64,000 bases of DNA, from NCBI RefSeq assembly GCF_002261215.1, contig NZ_NEVS01000004.1, positions 2,914,001 to 2,978,000 of the forward strand, in the 5' to 3' direction. Shown in pieces: positions 56,099 to 64,000 of the stretch (position 1 is its first letter; every line of letters begins with the position of its first letter). The translations under genes were made by a program, and so were the position numbers. The notes under the pieces were generated by a model. That model did no database searches and had not been told where the DNA came from. It saw only the letters and a program-made list of their open reading frames with translations. The stretch comes from Bordetella genomosp. 11 (GTDB lineage Bacteria > Pseudomonadota > Gammaproteobacteria > Burkholderiales > Burkholderiaceae_B).

Positions 56099-56131
56099 TG
56101 CCCGCGCCCTGTTGACGCGGAAAGACGCCTC

Positions 56132-56151
56132 GCCCCGGCCTTGGCCGGGGC
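56132..56151 (+). terminator. GC-rich hairpin after the manganese catalase
   Basis: Perfect 9-bp inverted repeat GCCCCGGCC / GGCCGGGGC, 34 nt after the catalase stop. No U-tract follows, so termination would need Rho. Confidence 0.5.
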
Positions 56152-56217
56152 GGCGGACGCCGGCACGGATCGTTGCCGTTGCCCCGACCTATCTGCTCAT
56201 GCGTGCGCCCGGCGATA

Positions 56218-56237
56218 TACTGTTTATCCATACAGTA
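56218..56237. promoter_or_regulatory. LexA (SOS) box
   Basis: TACTGTTTATCCATACAGTA matches the consensus TACTGTATATATATACAGTA at 17 of 20 positions, with perfect CTGT-N8-ACAG arms. It ends 14 bp before the ATG of the small gene at 56252, so LexA would cover its promoter or transcript start. Confidence 0.85.
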
Positions 56238-56251
56238 TAAGTTGCTCTACC

Positions 56252-56566
56252 ATGCCGCTGCGGCCACCCCTCACCCATCACGATCTCGCGCGTATCCGCG
56301 CCCGCTACGAGGTGACGCCGGATCGCGCTCCCTGTGCTTACCAGGACGATATCGTCTGGCGCGACATCATCGCCCTCCTTCATGAAATCAAGCGCCTGCG
56401 CGCGATGCTGCTGCGCGCGGAGCAACTGCGCGACAGATTCCCGAAACCCGCCAATTGCCTGGACCACGTCTGGGAGAAATTCCAGAGCGACCTGGCGGCG
56501 GAGCCCTGCGTCCAGGAGTTGGGGCAGATCAAGGCCGAACTGACAGCGCCGCGAAAAAGAAAATAA
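56252..56566 (+). CDS. Small SOS-regulated protein of unknown function
   Basis: 104 residues, not recognised. It is soluble and probably helical in the middle, where a charged segment with heptad-like leucines (IIALLHEIKRLRAMLLRAEQLRDRF, about residues 39-63) could form a coiled coil; the C-terminus is basic (RKRK). Cysteines at 28, 69 and 86. The gene lies directly behind a strong LexA box, so damage induction is the best clue. The coding potential (high GC third positions, ordered start) supports a real gene, though the ribosome site is weak. A damage-response or mutagenesis-related role is only inference. Confidence 0.7.
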   Translation: MPLRPPLTHHDLARIRARYEVTPDRAPCAYQDDIVWRDIIALLHEIKRLRAMLLRAEQLRDRFPKPANCLDHVWEKFQSDLAAEPCVQELGQIKAELTAPRKRK

Positions 56567-56663
56567 GCGGACACGGCAAGGCGGCACGCCCGCGCCATGC
56601 CGGTTCGCCGCAAGGCACGTCATTTGCTCTACCATCAGGCCCGTGTGGGACTGGGAGACAACG

Positions 56664-57101
56664 ATGGATCGCCTATTCGCAAAATTCGCCAACGCAACGG
56701 CGCGCGCGGCCGGCAGTCCATACGCATTCATTGCCTGCGTCCTGCTGGTCCTGGTCTGGGCCGCCACCGGCCCCATATTCCACTACTCCGAAACCTGGCA
56801 GCTGATCATCAACACCGGCACGACCATCATTACCTTCCTGATGGTCTTCCTGATCCAGAACACCCAGAATCGCGACGGGCACGCCTTGCAGACGAAGCTG
56901 GACGAACTCATCCGGACATCGAACGCCGAGGACGAGTTCATGGGAATAGAAAAGCTCACTGACAAAGAGCTGGAAGTGCTGCATGCCCGATGCGAGGCGG
57001 CCGCCAGGTCGTACCAGACCGGCCTGGAAAAAGCGCGCAGCGAACGGGAAAGGCGGTCGCGCGCGAAGTCCCGTCATCGCGAAAGAGCTGAACGGCCCTG
57101 A
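56664..57101 (+). CDS. Low-affinity iron permease family protein
   Basis: 145 residues. Two helices (about 20-38 and 48-66), with the family core FHYSETWQLIINTGTTIITFLMVFLIQNTQNRDGHALQTKLDELIR (about residues 40-85) and a basic coiled C-terminus. It belongs to the family named after yeast Fet4, but bacterial members are short and transport activity is unproven. Start ATG 56664 with GGGAG upstream; a GTG seven codons earlier (56643) is an alternative. Same direction as the SOS gene, 97 bp after it. Confidence 0.85.
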   Translation: MDRLFAKFANATARAAGSPYAFIACVLLVLVWAATGPIFHYSETWQLIINTGTTIITFLMVFLIQNTQNRDGHALQTKLDELIRTSNAEDEFMGIEKLTDKELEVLHARCEAAARSYQTGLEKARSERERRSRAKSRHRERAERP

Positions 57102-57177
57102 CATCGCGGCGGGTCGCCATGTACCCCCGCCACCGCCAGCCGGTACGGCCTCGCCGCGCCTACCGGCAAGCTCAGCA

Positions 57178-57200
57178 ATAACCCTAGCCCTGCGGGTTAT
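57178..57200. promoter_or_regulatory. Inverted repeat upstream of the aldolase/ABC operon
   Basis: ATAACCC-N9-GGGTTAT, 113 bp before the aldolase start. Such a spaced repeat could be the operator of the operon's regulator, which is not in view. Confidence 0.35.
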
Positions 57201-57313
57201 CCCTCTTCCATGCGATGTTGAAGCGCCGCAAGCTGTCGACAGACGACAGTTGTGCAGCGCCCGTACCCCGGCCGCCGTTCGGGCCGGGCCACCAACGCCA
57301 CGAAGGTGAGTCC

Positions 57314-58105
57314 ATGGCAGTGCAAACCCTGCAGCAGCGCCCCCGCTCCATGTCCGAGGAAGAGCGCCAAATGCGCGTCGACCTCGCGGCCGCCTATCGG
57401 CTGGTCGCCCATTACGGTATGGACGACAGCATCTACACCCACATCTCCGCGCGCGTGCCGGGCACGGAAGACCAGTTCCTGATCAACCCCTTCGGCATGC
57501 TGTTTCGCGACATCACCGCATCCTCCCTGGTCAAGATCGACCTGGAAGGCCGCATCGTCGAACCCAACGGCCATGACGTGAATCCCGCCGGCTTCACCAT
57601 CCATAGCGCCGTGCATTTGGCGCGACATGACGCTGCCTGCGTCCTGCACACCCATACCGTCGCGGGCGTGGCGGTATCTTCGCTGGCTTGCGGCCTTCAG
57701 CCATGCAACCAATGGGCGCTGCAGTTCTACAACCGCGTCGTCTACCACGAGTACGAAGGCATCGCCCTGGATCACGACGAGCGACGGCGCCTGATCGAGG
57801 ACCTGGGCCCCCACGCGCGCGCCATGATCCTGCGCAACCATGGCCTGCTGACCTTGGGGCGCACCGTGGCCGAGGCTTTCATCCTGCATGTGAACCTGGA
57901 GCGCGCCTGCCGCGTGCAGATGGCGATCCAGGCCAGCGGCCAGCCCATCCAGCCCGTGAGCGACGAAGTCGCCGAGCGCACTGCCCGCCAGTACGAAAGC
58001 GGCGACAGCAACCGCCTGCCGGGACACGGCGACCCGCATGCGCGCGAATGGCGCGCGATGCTCCAGCGCCTGGAGCCGCCCACCAGCGCCTCGTACCGGG
58101 ACTGA
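57314..58105 (+). CDS. Class II aldolase/adducin family protein
   Basis: 263-residue zinc-dependent aldolase-fold protein. Family marks: GMDDSIYTHISARVPG (about residues 36-51), the metal ligands in VLHTHTVAGVAV (His-x-His, about 114-125) and RNHGLLTLG (about 177-185). Members cleave sugar-phosphate or 3-hydroxy acids, or decarboxylate them. It is the first gene of a unit with a peptide-type ABC transporter and a 2-hydroxyacid dehydrogenase, suggesting catabolism of an imported hydroxy acid derivative (inference). The start is ATG 57314; an upstream in-frame ATG at 57215 gives a non-homologous extension. Confidence 0.9.
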   Translation: MAVQTLQQRPRSMSEEERQMRVDLAAAYRLVAHYGMDDSIYTHISARVPGTEDQFLINPFGMLFRDITASSLVKIDLEGRIVEPNGHDVNPAGFTIHSAVHLARHDAACVLHTHTVAGVAVSSLACGLQPCNQWALQFYNRVVYHEYEGIALDHDERRRLIEDLGPHARAMILRNHGLLTLGRTVAEAFILHVNLERACRVQMAIQASGQPIQPVSDEVAERTARQYESGDSNRLPGHGDPHAREWRAMLQRLEPPTSASYRD

Positions 58106-58177
58106 CGTCCCCCCGCGCGGGCGCCCGGACGCGCGCGCGCCCTATCCATTTCGCTTATCCAGAAGGATCCGCCAGTC

Positions 58178-59743
58178 ATGAATCGTCGTGAGCTAATGAA
58201 GCTGGGCGCCGCCGGCCTGGGCATTTCCATCGCAGGGGTTCCCTTGTCAGCGCTGGCGCAAGCCAGGAAGGGCGGTACCCTGAACGTGATCGTGCAACCG
58301 GAACCGCCGGGACTGATGCTGGGCATCATCCAGAACGGCCCCGCCCAGATGGTGGCCGGCAATATCTACGAAGGCCTGCTGCGCTACGACGAGAAACTGC
58401 AGCCGCACCCGCAACTGGCCACGTCGTGGACCATGAGCGACGACGGCCTGACCTATACCTTCAAGCTCAAGCCGGACGTCAGCTGGCATGACGGCAAGCC
58501 CTTCACCGCCGACGACGTGGTGTTTTCCGTCGACGTTTTCCTGCGCAAGACCCACGCGCGGCTGCGCGGCAATCTGGACGCCGTGGACACCATCAAGGCC
58601 CTGGACCCGCTCACTGTCGAGTTCAAGCTGAAGTATCCCTTCGGGCCTTTCATGGGCCTGTTCGAAAACGGCACCATGCCCATGGTGCCCAAGCATATCT
58701 ACGAAGGCACGGACTTCCTCGCCAACCCGGCCAATAACACGCCCATCGGGACGGGCCCCTTCAAGTTCAAGGAATGGGTGAAAGGTTCGTACATCCACCT
58801 GGTGGCCAACGACAAGTACCACATCAAGGACCTGCCCCTGGTCGACAATGTCTACTTCCATGTGATCCCCGATGCCGCCTCGCGCGCTGCGGCCTTCGAA
58901 TCGGGCAAGGTCGACATCGTGCCGGGCGGGGCGGTGGAGTTCTTCGACGTCGCGCGGCTGGCCAAGCTGCCCGGCGCGGCCGTCACGACCAAGGGCTGGG
59001 AGTTCTTCGCCCCGCAATCGTGGCTGTGGCTCAACAACCGCAAGGCGCCGATGGACAACGTCAAGTTCCGGCAGGCCGTCATGTATGCGATCAACCGCGA
59101 CGCCATGGTCAAGATCGCCTACCAGGGTTATGCCAAGGTCGCCACCGGCCCCTTCAACAGCCACATCAAGTACTACAGCGACGATGTGGCCAAATATCCG
59201 CACGACCTGAACAAGGCCAAACAGTTGCTGGCGGAATCCGGCTACAAGGGCGAACCGCTGCGCCTGCTGCCCCTGCCCTATGGCGAGACCTGGCAGCGCC
59301 AGGCGGAGATCGTGCGGCAGAACCTGATGCAGGCGGGGGTCAAGATCGACATCACGCCCACGGATGTCGCGGGCTGGAACCAGCGGCTGAACGAATGGGA
59401 TTACGACATCGCGTTCACCTATGTGTACCAGTACGGCGACCCGGCGCTGGGGGTCGCGCGCAACTACACCAGCAGCACCATCGCCAAGGGTTCGCCGTTC
59501 AACAACGTCGAGGGCTATCGCAATCCCAAGGTGGACGAACTGTTCGCTGGCGCGGCGCGGGCGGTCGATCCGAAGCAACGGGCCGAACTCTATCTGCAGG
59601 TGCAGAAAATCCTGTTGCAGGACGTGCCGGTGGCCTGGCTGCACGAGATCGAGTTTCCCACCCTGTACCGCACCAAGGTGCATGACCCGGTCAGTTCCGC
59701 CATCGGATTGAACGACAGCCTCAGCCGCGCCTGGCTCGGTTGA
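58178..59743 (+). CDS. ABC transporter substrate-binding protein, SBP family 5
   Basis: 521-residue periplasmic binding protein of the Opp/Dpp type. The leader has a twin-arginine motif (NRRELMKLGAAGLG, Arg3-Arg4), consistent with Tat export, and cuts near LAQA. Family blocks: YEGLLRYDEKLQPHPQLATSW (about residues 66-86), VSWHDGKPFTADDVVFSVD and TGPFKFKEWVKGSY. Its two permeases and dual ATPase follow, so this is a complete importer. The ligand may be a peptide or an unrelated compound; family 5 proteins vary. Confidence 0.92.
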   Translation: MNRRELMKLGAAGLGISIAGVPLSALAQARKGGTLNVIVQPEPPGLMLGIIQNGPAQMVAGNIYEGLLRYDEKLQPHPQLATSWTMSDDGLTYTFKLKPDVSWHDGKPFTADDVVFSVDVFLRKTHARLRGNLDAVDTIKALDPLTVEFKLKYPFGPFMGLFENGTMPMVPKHIYEGTDFLANPANNTPIGTGPFKFKEWVKGSYIHLVANDKYHIKDLPLVDNVYFHVIPDAASRAAAFESGKVDIVPGGAVEFFDVARLAKLPGAAVTTKGWEFFAPQSWLWLNNRKAPMDNVKFRQAVMYAINRDAMVKIAYQGYAKVATGPFNSHIKYYSDDVAKYPHDLNKAKQLLAESGYKGEPLRLLPLPYGETWQRQAEIVRQNLMQAGVKIDITPTDVAGWNQRLNEWDYDIAFTYVYQYGDPALGVARNYTSSTIAKGSPFNNVEGYRNPKVDELFAGAARAVDPKQRAELYLQVQKILLQDVPVAWLHEIEFPTLYRTKVHDPVSSAIGLNDSLSRAWLG

Positions 59744-59753
59744 CCCGCGAGCG

Positions 59754-60728
59754 ATGAGACGCCTGCAATTCATGCTGACCCGGCTGGCTCAGGGCCTCGC
59801 GGCCCTGATGCTGATCGCCACCGTCAATTTCCTGCTGATACGCGCCGCCCCGGGCGATCCGGTAGCGGTCATGGCGGGCGAGGCCGGCGCTTCGGACGCG
59901 CAGTTCGTGTCGCAGCTGCGCCGGCAGTTCGGCCTGGACCAACCCCTGGGCACCCAGCTGTTCACCTACCTGGAGCACGTCGTCCACCTGGACCTGGGAT
60001 ATTCGTACCGCCAGCAGCAGCCCGTGATCGATCTGATCGCGGACCGCCTGCCGGCGACGCTGCTGCTGACCGGCAGCGCTTTCGTGTTATCGCTTGCCCT
60101 TGGGGTGTTGGCGGGCGCGCTGGCCAGCCGCCGCGCCGGCAGTTGGGTGGACAGCCTGGTCACCGTGGTCTCGCTGGTGTTCTACGCGACTCCGCTCTAC
60201 TGGCTGGCGATGATGGCGGTACTGCTGTTCACCGTCAAACTCGGCGTCCTGCCCGGCTTCGGCTACTTCACCGTGGGCGCGGACCTGCACGGCATGGCCC
60301 TGGCATGGGATATCGCCAAGCATCTGGTCCTGCCGGCGCTGACGCTGGCGCTGTTCTATATGGCCGTCTATGCACGCATGACGCGCGCCTCGATGCTGGA
60401 GGTGGCGCAAATGGATTTCGTCAAGACCGCGCGCGCCAAGGGCCTGCGGCCTGGCCGGATACAGCGTGCCCATATCCTGCGCAATGCCTTGCTGCCCGTG
60501 GTGACGCTGGCGGGCATCCAGGCCGGCAGCCTGATAGGCGGCGCGGTCCTGACGGAAACCGTATTCGCCTGGCCGGGTATCGGCCGGCTGATGTTCGATG
60601 CGTTGATGCAGCGCGACTACAACCTGCTGCTGGGCTGCTTCCTGGTAGCGGCGGCCATGGCGGTGGTCTTCAACCTGATCACCGATTTCGTCTACACCTT
60701 GGTCGATCCGCGCATCGAGTTGAACTAG
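59754..60728 (+). CDS. ABC transporter permease, DppB/OppB type
   Basis: 324 residues and six helices. N-terminal FMLTRLAQGLAALMLIATVNFLLIRAAPGDPV is typical, with the gate motif FYATPLYWLAMMAVLLFTVKLGVLP (about 141-165) and the coupling EAA loop near VKTARAKGLRPGRIQRAHILRNALLPV (about 222-248), ending in VDPRIELN. Starts 10 nt after the binding-protein stop. Confidence 0.93.
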   Translation: MRRLQFMLTRLAQGLAALMLIATVNFLLIRAAPGDPVAVMAGEAGASDAQFVSQLRRQFGLDQPLGTQLFTYLEHVVHLDLGYSYRQQQPVIDLIADRLPATLLLTGSAFVLSLALGVLAGALASRRAGSWVDSLVTVVSLVFYATPLYWLAMMAVLLFTVKLGVLPGFGYFTVGADLHGMALAWDIAKHLVLPALTLALFYMAVYARMTRASMLEVAQMDFVKTARAKGLRPGRIQRAHILRNALLPVVTLAGIQAGSLIGGAVLTETVFAWPGIGRLMFDALMQRDYNLLLGCFLVAAAMAVVFNLITDFVYTLVDPRIELN

Positions 60729-60769
60729 AGGCTGCCCACCATGCCTGGGCGGAACAAAGGGGAAAACCC

Positions 60770-61612
60770 ATGAGCAGTGCATTCTGGCGGCGCTTCTGCC
60801 GCAACAAGGGCGCGGTGATCGGCCTGCTGGTGCTGATCGCGGCCGCGGGGGCGGCCATCTTCGGGCCCATGTTTGCCCCCGGCAACCCCTGGGATATGAC
60901 GCAGATGCCCTTCCTGGCGCCGGGCGCCGAGCCGGGCGTCCTGATGGGCACGGACACCCTGGGCCGCGACATCCTGTCCGGCGTCATTTATGGCGCCCGG
61001 GTCTCGCTGCTGATCGGCGTGGTGTCCACCGCGGTATCGGTAGTGATCGGCGTGGGCATCGGCGCCGTGGCCGGCTACTTCGGCCGTTGGATCGACGCGG
61101 CGCTGATGCGCTTCACCGAACTGTTCCAGTGCGTACCCAGTTTCGCGCTGGCCATCGTGCTGGTTGCCATCTTCCAGCCCTCCGTGCGATCCATCGTGGC
61201 GGCGATAGGCGTGGTGTCCTGGCCTCCGGTGGCCCGCCTGGTGCGCGGGGAATTCCTGACCCTGAGGCAGCGCGATTTCGTCGCCGCCGCGCGCCTGGCG
61301 GGCCAATCGACCCCACGCATCATCCTGACGCAAATCCTGCCCAACGCGGCGTCGCCCATCGTGGTGATGGCCTCGCTGATGGTGGCCACCAGCATCCTGC
61401 TGGAATCCAGCCTGAGCTTCCTGGGCCTGGGCGACCCCAACGAGATAAGCTGGGGCTACATGGTCGGCTCCGCGCGCAGCGTGCTGCAGCAGGCGTGGTG
61501 GATGGCGGTATTCCCCGGCCTGGCCATCCTGCTGACCGTCCTGGCGCTGAACCTGGTGGGCGAGGGCCTGAACGACGGGCTGAACGCCCGGCTGGACGGG
61601 AGAAACCGATGA
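60770..61612 (+). CDS. ABC transporter permease, DppC/OppC type
   Basis: 280 residues. The DppC opening WRRFCRNKGAVIGLLVLIAAAGAAIFGP leads to GTDTLGRDILSGVIYGARVSLLIG (about 60-83) and the EAA-like loop REFVAAARLAGQSTPRIILTQILPNAASPIVV-type segment (about 168-198). It ends in [14 protein letters not shown], overlapping the ATPase gene as ATGA. About 40 bp separate it from the DppB-type gene. Confidence 0.93.
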   Translation: MSSAFWRRFCRNKGAVIGLLVLIAAAGAAIFGPMFAPGNPWDMTQMPFLAPGAEPGVLMGTDTLGRDILSGVIYGARVSLLIGVVSTAVSVVIGVGIGAVAGYFGRWIDAALMRFTELFQCVPSFALAIVLVAIFQPSVRSIVAAIGVVSWPPVARLVRGEFLTLRQRDFVAAARLAGQSTPRIILTQILPNAASPIVVMASLMVATSILLESSLSFLGLGDPNEISWGYMVGSARSVLQQAWWMAVFPGLAILLTVLALNLVGEGLNDGLNARLDGRNR

Positions 61613-63267
61613 GCGTGGCCATCGCGCCTGGCGTGGGCGGCGATACGGCGCCGGTGCTGGAGGTACAGGGCCTGAGCATCCGGCTGCCCAAGGGCGGCGA
61701 TCGCGAGCTGGCGGTACGCGAGGCTTCGTTTTCCATCCTGCCCGGCCAGACGCTGTGCGTCGTCGGCGAATCCGGCTCGGGCAAGTCGATGATCGCCAAT
61801 GCCGTCATGGGCCTGCTGCCGCGGCCCGCCGTGCAACCCGTTGCCGGCCGCATTCTGTTCGAAGGGCAGGATCTGCTGACCCTGGATGAAGGCCGGCTGC
61901 GCGCGCTGCGGGGCTGCCGCATGGGCATGGTCTTCCAGGAACCGATGTCCGCGCTGAATCCCGTCATGCGCATCGGCGAGCAAATCGCCGAAGTCTTCGA
62001 CGCGCACATCAAGCTGCCCGCCGCGGAAAAACGCCGCCGCATCGTCGCCGCCCTGGCCGATGTGGGGCTGCCCGATCCGGAACTGCTGATGGACGCCTAT
62101 CCCTTCCGGCTGTCCGGCGGACAACGGCAACGCGTCATGATCGCCTGCGCCCTGGCGCTGGAGCCGCGGCTGCTGATCGCCGACGAGCCGACCACGGCGC
62201 TGGACGTGACCACGCAGGCGCAGATCCTAGCGTTGATGCGCGAGCTGCAGCGGCGCCGGGGCACCGCCCTGCTTTTCATCACCCACGATTTCGGGGTGGT
62301 CGCGGAGATCGCCGACCACGTCGTGGTCATGCAGACCGGGAATGTGGTGGAAGCCGGCCCCGCGGCCCAAGTGCTGTCGCACCCCCGCCAGCCCTACACG
62401 CGGCAGCTGATCGCCGCCATCCCGCACGGCACGCCGCGCCCCGCCGAGACGCCGGATTCGCTGCATGTCCTTCAGGTACAAGGGCTATGCAAAACCTATG
62501 CGACGGCAGGCAGCCTGTTTCGCCGCGGCCGAGAGGTGCAGGCCGCCAGCGACGTCAGCTTCACGCTGCGCCGTGGGCAGACCCTGGGACTGGTGGGAGA
62601 GTCCGGCTCCGGCAAATCCACGGTGGGACGCTGCATCGTCGGCCTGCAGCCGTTCGATGGCGGGCGCATCCTGTTCAAAGGCCAGAACCTGCTTTCCGGG
62701 CCGCGTTTCCAGGAACAATCCCAGGGCCGCATCCAGATGGTGTTCCAGGATCCCTATGCGTCCTTGAACCCTCGCCATCGCATCGGCGCGGCCATCGCCG
62801 CCGGGCCCATCGCCCAAGGCACCCCGAAAAAGCAGGCCATGGCAAAGGCCATCGAACTGCTGCGCCTGGTCGGACTGGGGCCGGAGGCCGCCGATCGCTA
62901 TCCGCATGAATTCTCCGGCGGGCAGCGCCAGCGTATCGGCATCGCGCGCGCCCTGGCCATGGAGCCGGAACTGCTGGTCGCCGACGAACCGGTTTCCGCG
63001 CTGGACGTTTCCGTCCAGGCCCAGGTCCTGGAACTGTTCGCCCGCGTGCGCGAGCAGTTCAAGCTGGCCATGGTGTTCATCACCCACGATCTGCGCGTGG
63101 CCGGCGAAATGTGCGATCACATCGCCGTCATGCAGCGCGGGCGAATCGTCGAATACGGCGCCACCGCCGAAGTGCTGCGCGACCCGCAACATGCGTATAC
63201 GCGCACGTTGATCGATGCCGTGCCCAGGCTGGCGCGCATCGAAGATGCGCAGGCCCGGATGGCGTAA
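61609..63267 (+). CDS. Dual ATP-binding protein (fused DppD-DppF type)
   Basis: 552 residues with two ABC domains joined in one chain, as in GsiA and YejF. Domain 1 (about residues 15-270): Walker A GESGSGKS, signature LSGGQRQR, Walker B LLIADEP and H-loop THDF. Domain 2 (about 285-545): [24 protein letters not shown] and THDL. The oligopeptide C-terminal motifs ([15 protein letters not shown] and [15 protein letters not shown]) follow each. All catalytic motifs are intact. Confidence 0.95.
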   Translation: MSVAIAPGVGGDTAPVLEVQGLSIRLPKGGDRELAVREASFSILPGQTLCVVGESGSGKSMIANAVMGLLPRPAVQPVAGRILFEGQDLLTLDEGRLRALRGCRMGMVFQEPMSALNPVMRIGEQIAEVFDAHIKLPAAEKRRRIVAALADVGLPDPELLMDAYPFRLSGGQRQRVMIACALALEPRLLIADEPTTALDVTTQAQILALMRELQRRRGTALLFITHDFGVVAEIADHVVVMQTGNVVEAGPAAQVLSHPRQPYTRQLIAAIPHGTPRPAETPDSLHVLQVQGLCKTYATAGSLFRRGREVQAASDVSFTLRRGQTLGLVGESGSGKSTVGRCIVGLQPFDGGRILFKGQNLLSGPRFQEQSQGRIQMVFQDPYASLNPRHRIGAAIAAGPIAQGTPKKQAMAKAIELLRLVGLGPEAADRYPHEFSGGQRQRIGIARALAMEPELLVADEPVSALDVSVQAQVLELFARVREQFKLAMVFITHDLRVAGEMCDHIAVMQRGRIVEYGATAEVLRDPQHAYTRTLIDAVPRLARIEDAQARMA

Positions 63268-63285
63268 AGGAAAGACGGAACGACG

Positions 63286-64000
63286 ATGACCGATATCCCG
63301 ATGAACGACGCGGACATGGCAGCCTTGGGCGCCGACGCGCCCGCCGCCGCATTCGAGGGCCGGCGCCCGCGCGTTGCCTTGCTTAGCACACAGCTCGATA
63401 TGGCATATCTGCTGCCGGCCTTCGCCGAGCTGTTTCCCGAGGCCGAAGTATGTGTGCAGGCTGCGCTGGGCGACCTGCGGACGATCGACGCGGCGGTGTG
63501 CTGGATGCCGCCGCGCGGCCTGCTGGCCCGCATGCCCGGGCTGAAGCTGATACAGTCCATCGCCGCCGGCATCGATCACATCACCGGCGACCCCGCGCTG
63601 CCCCCGGTGCCCTTGTGCCGCATGGTCGATACCGACCTGGCGGCGAGCATGGCGGCCTACGTGTGCTGGGCGGTGACGCACCGGCAACGCCACATGCAGG
63701 ACTATGTGGCCTCGGCCGCGGCGCACGTGTGGCAGGAGCAGCCCGTGGAACCGCCCGGCGCCCACCGCGTGGGCATCGCCGGCCTGGGCGCCCTGGGGAC
63801 ACGCTGCGCGCTTGCCTTGCATGCCATCGGCTACCGCGTCAGCGGCTGGAGCCGCACCGCCAAGTCCGGGCTGCCTGGCGACATCGCGCTATTCCACGGC
63901 GAGTCACAGCGCGCGGCCTTCCTGGCCGACTGCGACACCCTGGTCTGCCTGTTGCCTTACACGCCGGAAACCCACGGCATCCTGGACGCGGAATCCTTCG
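63286..64000 (+). CDS. D-2-hydroxyacid dehydrogenase, glyoxylate/hydroxypyruvate reductase A-like (cut by window edge)
   Basis: N-terminal 238 residues of a D-2-hydroxyacid dehydrogenase. Visible are the family segment LKLIQSIAAGIDHI (about residues 87-100), DTDLAASMAAYVCWAVTHRQRHM (about 115-137) and the Rossmann motif GIAGLGALGTRCALALHAIGY (about 163-183), followed by GWSRT and CLLPYTPETHGIL. The catalytic Arg/Glu/His lie mostly beyond the edge. It begins 18 nt after the ATPase gene and probably belongs to the same operon, reducing a 2-keto acid or oxidising a 2-hydroxyacid from the imported compound. Confidence 0.9.
   Translation, partial: MTDIPMNDADMAALGADAPAAAFEGRRPRVALLSTQLDMAYLLPAFAELFPEAEVCVQAALGDLRTIDAAVCWMPPRGLLARMPGLKLIQSIAAGIDHITGDPALPPVPLCRMVDTDLAASMAAYVCWAVTHRQRHMQDYVASAAAHVWQEQPVEPPGAHRVGIAGLGALGTRCALALHAIGYRVSGWSRTAKSGLPGDIALFHGESQRAAFLADCDTLVCLLPYTPETHGILDAESF

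Noticed and set aside
1..64000. CRISPR arrays, tRNA or rRNA genes, transposases and phage genes
   Set aside because: No repeated spacer structure, cloverleaf, conserved rRNA stretch or transposase motif was seen on reading both strands; small RNAs cannot be excluded by eye.

Overview
The window reads as a chromosomal segment of a GC-rich betaproteobacterium of the Burkholderiales, most likely Alcaligenaceae close to Bordetella or Achromobacter. The grounds are the high-GC codon use, a Bordetella-type general porin, a Bug-family solute-binding protein, many LysR regulators, and a 13-gene nuo operon ending in the small DUF2818 gene. I see no rRNA or tRNA gene, CRISPR array, insertion sequence or phage gene. 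The genus is inferred, not proven.

Layout. (a) 1-1129: the 5' part of a TonB-dependent siderophore receptor, read leftwards from a Fur box and interrupted by an in-frame run of ten G. (b) 1367-16875: a YkvA-like gene, then the complete respiratory complex I operon nuoABCDEFGHIJKLMN plus DUF2818 on the minus strand. (c) 17134-22270: a porin with its terminator, then an orphan peptide-type binding protein and a gamma-glutamyltransferase. (d) 22280-29042: a LysR gene divergent from a malate/lactate dehydrogenase-family oxidoreductase, a PQQ-type sugar dehydrogenase, an HxlR regulator and a large MscS channel. (e) 29091-32765: a PaiB-like protein, a lone receiver domain, DUF2784, a His-rich DUF2946 protein and a PepSY membrane protein with a His/Met cluster. 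(f) 32816-41125: a LysR/alcohol dehydrogenase pair, tpm, a gluconate uptake and phosphorylation operon, an MFS transporter with an alpha/beta hydrolase, and a divergent atypical SDR. (g) 41091-45663: a CatR/BenM-type LysR gene with its ATAC-N7-GTAT box, facing a Bug protein, an MmgE/PrpD protein and a quinone oxidoreductase. (h) 45688-49724: a DHA2 efflux pump and a GAF-PAS-GGDEF-EAL protein. (i) 49756-54342: a bufferin (MNIO-modified metallopeptide) operon with DoxX, an ECF sigma factor and two NrsF-like anti-sigma factors, behind a SigF-type promoter. (j) 54347-57101: a DUF892 protein, a manganese catalase, a small unknown gene under a near-consensus LexA box, and a low-affinity iron permease-family protein. 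(k) 57178-64000: a class II aldolase, a complete Opp/Dpp-type ABC transporter and a D-2-hydroxyacid dehydrogenase cut by the window edge.

How the genes work together. The nuo operon supplies NADH:quinone oxidoreductase. Much of the rest is accessory: nutrient uptake cassettes paired with dedicated regulators, and metal or oxidant stress genes (Fur-regulated receptor, PepSY/DUF2946 pair, bufferin operon, DUF892/Mn catalase).

The points most worth following up are the sigma/bufferin operon with two anti-sigma paralogues that differ at one conserved cysteine, the SOS-box gene at 56252, the G10 tract in the receptor, and the LysR operators that can be read directly from the sequence.
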